A DNA stretch of 44,913 nt from Variovorax ginsengisoli (GTDB taxonomy: Bacteria > Pseudomonadota > Gammaproteobacteria > Burkholderiales > Burkholderiaceae_C): NCBI RefSeq assembly GCF_030486595.1, contig NZ_JAUJZH010000045.1, positions 1-44,913 of the forward strand, in the 5' to 3' direction. The notes under the pieces were generated by a model. It did no database searches, was not told the origin of the DNA, and was given only the letters and a program-made list of their open reading frames with translations. Shown here piece after piece: positions 43,476 through 44,913 of this stretch. The translations under genes and the position numbers were made by a program. Numbering within the stretch: position 1 is the first letter of the stretch; each line of letters opens with the position of its first letter.

Positions 43476-44147
43476 TTGAAACAGATCACCGGCACGGCCA
43501 CCGTCGCCCACCAGCTCTACGCCATCGTCAAGGAACGCATCATCAACGGCACCTACGGGCCGGGCATGCGGCTGACCGAACAGCAGATGGCGGCCGAGTT
43601 CAACACCTCGCGCACCCCGGTGCGCGAGGCCATGCGCCTGCTGACCGCGGACGGGTTCATGGTCTTCAAGCCCAACAGCGGGACCATGGTGCGAACCTGG
43701 TCCAGCGCCCAGATCACCGAGATCTTCGAGCTGCGCGTGCTGATCGAGGGCGAGATCGCCGGCCACGCCGCGCGCCACATCGGCCAGGACGAGATCGCGC
43801 AGCTGCTGGCCTTGCAGGCCGAGATCGAGTCCTGCGGACCGGACACCAGCGAAGCCAATGCGGCGCGCATCGGTCCGCTCAACCGCAAGTTCCACCGGGT
43901 GATCGCGCAGGCCAGCCACAACGAGCGGCTGGTCACGACCCTGGCCAATGCGATCGAGCTGCCGATCGTGCAGAGAACCTTTCGCAGCTACAGCCTCGAC
44001 CAGCTTCGCCGCAGCTTCGACCAGCACCGGGAGCTGATCGAGGCCTTCCAGGTCCATGACGCCGGCTGGGCGCAGAGCACCATGTGCTGCCACATCCATG
44101 CCGCCAAACACACACTGCTGAGAGCCAATGAAAACCACGATGAATGA
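43476..44147 (+). CDS. GntR family transcriptional regulator, FCD type
   Basis: A 223-residue protein. The winged helix (about 8-75) shows LYAIVKERIINGTYGPGMRL, MAAEFNTSRTPVREAMRLLT. The all-helical FCD domain (about 85-215) shows EIFELRVLIEGEIAGHAARH, LNRKFHRVIAQASHNERLVT and FDQHRELIEAF, with the Asp/His metal-binding pattern partly kept. It starts at TTG 43476 after a strong AGGAGGAGG ribosome site, because no ATG fits. It likely controls the divergent units through the palindromes at 42576-42651. It overlaps the hydrolase gene. Confidence 0.9.
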   Translation: MKQITGTATVAHQLYAIVKERIINGTYGPGMRLTEQQMAAEFNTSRTPVREAMRLLTADGFMVFKPNSGTMVRTWSSAQITEIFELRVLIEGEIAGHAARHIGQDEIAQLLALQAEIESCGPDTSEANAARIGPLNRKFHRVIAQASHNERLVTTLANAIELPIVQRTFRSYSLDQLRRSFDQHRELIEAFQVHDAGWAQSTMCCHIHAAKHTLLRANENHDE

Positions 44148-44799
44148 CATGACACCCAAGGGCGATACCGGGCTTGCCGGCAACTACAGCCGAAGCGGTG
44201 CCTTCGGCGCCCGGCTGGGTGCCGGGACCCGTCAGGGCCTGCTGATGGTCGACTTCGCCCGCGCCTATTTCGAGCCCGAGAGCCCGTTGTTCGCCAACGT
44301 GCCTCAAGTCGCAGACGCGGCGTCGGAGTTGCTGGAATGGGCCCGGGGGCGGGGACTTTTGGTGTGTCACACGCGGGTCGTCTACGACGCCGACGGCTTG
44401 AACGGGGGCGTGTTCTATCGAAAGATCCCTGCCCTGTCGGTGTTCCGTGAGGGCGATCCGCTGGGAGATTTCGTCGAGGCGCTACGGCCCGCGGCGCATG
44501 AACCGGTGATCTCCAAGCAGTACGCCAGCGCGTTCTTCGGAACCTCGCTGGCCAGCCTGCTGAACGCGCAGAAGATCGACTGCGTGATCGTGGCAGGCAT
44601 GAGCACCAGCGGCTGCGTGCGGGCCACGGCCGTCGATGCCATCCAACACGGCTACATCCCGATCGTAGCCTCGGAGGCGTGCGGTGACCGGCATCCCGCG
44701 CCCCACGACGCCAGCCTTTTCGATTTGCAGGCCAAGTACGCAGATGTCCTGAGCATTCAGGAGATACGCCACCTGGTCGAGTCGGCAGCTGGACGGTGA
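44128..44799 (+). CDS. Isochorismatase-fold hydrolase (N-carbamoylsarcosine amidase/maleamate hydrolase type)
   Basis: A 223-residue cysteine hydrolase. The catalytic triad is Asp42 (GLLMVDFARAYFEP), Lys130 (PVISKQYASAFFGTSLASLL) and Cys163 (VAGMSTSGCVRATAVDA). The closest functional relatives by motif are N-carbamoylsarcosine amidase and maleamate amidohydrolase, which release ammonia from an amide. With the maleate-isomerase-fold gene upstream it recalls the NicF/NicE end of nicotinate degradation, but the other pathway genes are missing here. Starts at 44128, 44140 or 44149 are possible, all near the GntR stop. The first is the longest. Confidence 0.85.
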   Translation: MKTTMNDMTPKGDTGLAGNYSRSGAFGARLGAGTRQGLLMVDFARAYFEPESPLFANVPQVADAASELLEWARGRGLLVCHTRVVYDADGLNGGVFYRKIPALSVFREGDPLGDFVEALRPAAHEPVISKQYASAFFGTSLASLLNAQKIDCVIVAGMSTSGCVRATAVDAIQHGYIPIVASEACGDRHPAPHDASLFDLQAKYADVLSIQEIRHLVESAAGR

Positions 44800-44802
44800 G
44801 GC

Positions 44803-44913
44803 TGTCGGCGCCGGTTGAACTTTGACCCACCCTGCCGGTTGAACTTTGACCCGGGGATGGAAGCCGGCATCGTGGTTGCCGACTGTGGATAACTGTAGCT
44901 GTTTCCTCCTTTC
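44803..44913. mobile_element. IS21-like element end, continuing past the window
   Basis: Beginning TGTCGGCG three bases after the hydrolase stop, with an 18-base motif repeated exactly (44811-44828 and 44835-44852, CCGGTTGAACTTTGACCC, 24 bases start to start). IS21-family ends start TGT and carry multiple internal repeats that bind the transposase. The istA/istB genes would lie beyond the edge, so the family call rests on the end structure alone. Confidence 0.6.

Overview
The window is high-GC DNA from a betaproteobacterium, most likely of the order Burkholderiales. The signs are a Bug/TTT periplasmic binding protein, a DUF3619 protein, a quinol-type NO reductase, CaiB-type CoA transferases and Burkholderiales-type insertion sequences. 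This placement is by gene content only. Three zones can be seen.

Zone 1 (1-17.9 kb) is an eroded stress/energy island. At the left edge an IS1111-group (IS110 family) element (about 112-1604) sits inside an IS3-family element (1-1929). The IS3 element in turn cuts the membrane-bound glucose dehydrogenase gene (gcd remnant, 1930-2132). Many genes here are broken: a histidine kinase tail, a TRAP-permease-like tail, a GH15 glycosidase with two frameshifts, a nitronate monooxygenase with several frameshifts, a shortened DUF6306 gene, and an acetyl-CoA synthetase tail cut off by a truncated TniA-like transposase. Intact genes include zwf, a cupin, a universal stress protein and a DUF488-CBS-BON protein. 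There is also a tightly overlapping operon of DUF488, uracil-DNA glycosylase, SdhC, SdhD, SdhB and quinol nitric oxide reductase. The operon has no sdhA between sdhD and sdhB.

Zone 2 (17.9-37.4 kb) starts with a KfrA-like coiled-coil gene and about 1 kb without recognisable genes. It continues with a 16.4-kb run of co-oriented catabolic genes behind a good sigma70-type promoter (TTGACG-N17-TATCAT) and a palindrome at the predicted start of transcription. The order is acyl-CoA dehydrogenase, cysteine-less thiolase-like protein, DUF35 protein, two MaoC-fold proteins, 2-oxoacid dehydrogenase E1alpha/E1beta, enoyl-CoA hydratase, E2, E3, CoA transferase, Bug binding protein, second acyl-CoA dehydrogenase, acyl-CoA ligase, SDR, EtfB, EtfA and an IclR regulator. 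The thiolase-like/DUF35/MaoC group resembles the retro-aldol side-chain cleavage module of steroid degradation (Ltp2-ChsH). It is joined here to an acetoin-dehydrogenase-like complex. I infer a pathway that activates a carboxylic acid, dehydrogenates and hydrates it, cleaves it by retro-aldol chemistry, and oxidises a 2-oxo or acyloin-type product. The substrate is unknown.

Zone 3 (37.4-44.8 kb) holds two divergent transcription units. Leftward are cupin, MFS transporter, Fe(II)/2-oxoglutarate oxygenase, NIPSNAP protein, CoA transferase and HMG-CoA-lyase-like enzyme. Rightward are a maleate isomerase/arylmalonate decarboxylase-fold protein, a GntR/FCD regulator and an isochorismatase-type hydrolase. 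Two similar palindromes lie between them. An IS21-like end starts just after the last gene.

The most notable observation is in the noncoding part of the IS1111 element. It contains two pairs of short guide-like segments. One pair matches both halves of the element's own end-to-end junction, and the other matches both halves of the IS3 target site. Together they predict the guide RNA and the 2-bp core used for this insertion.
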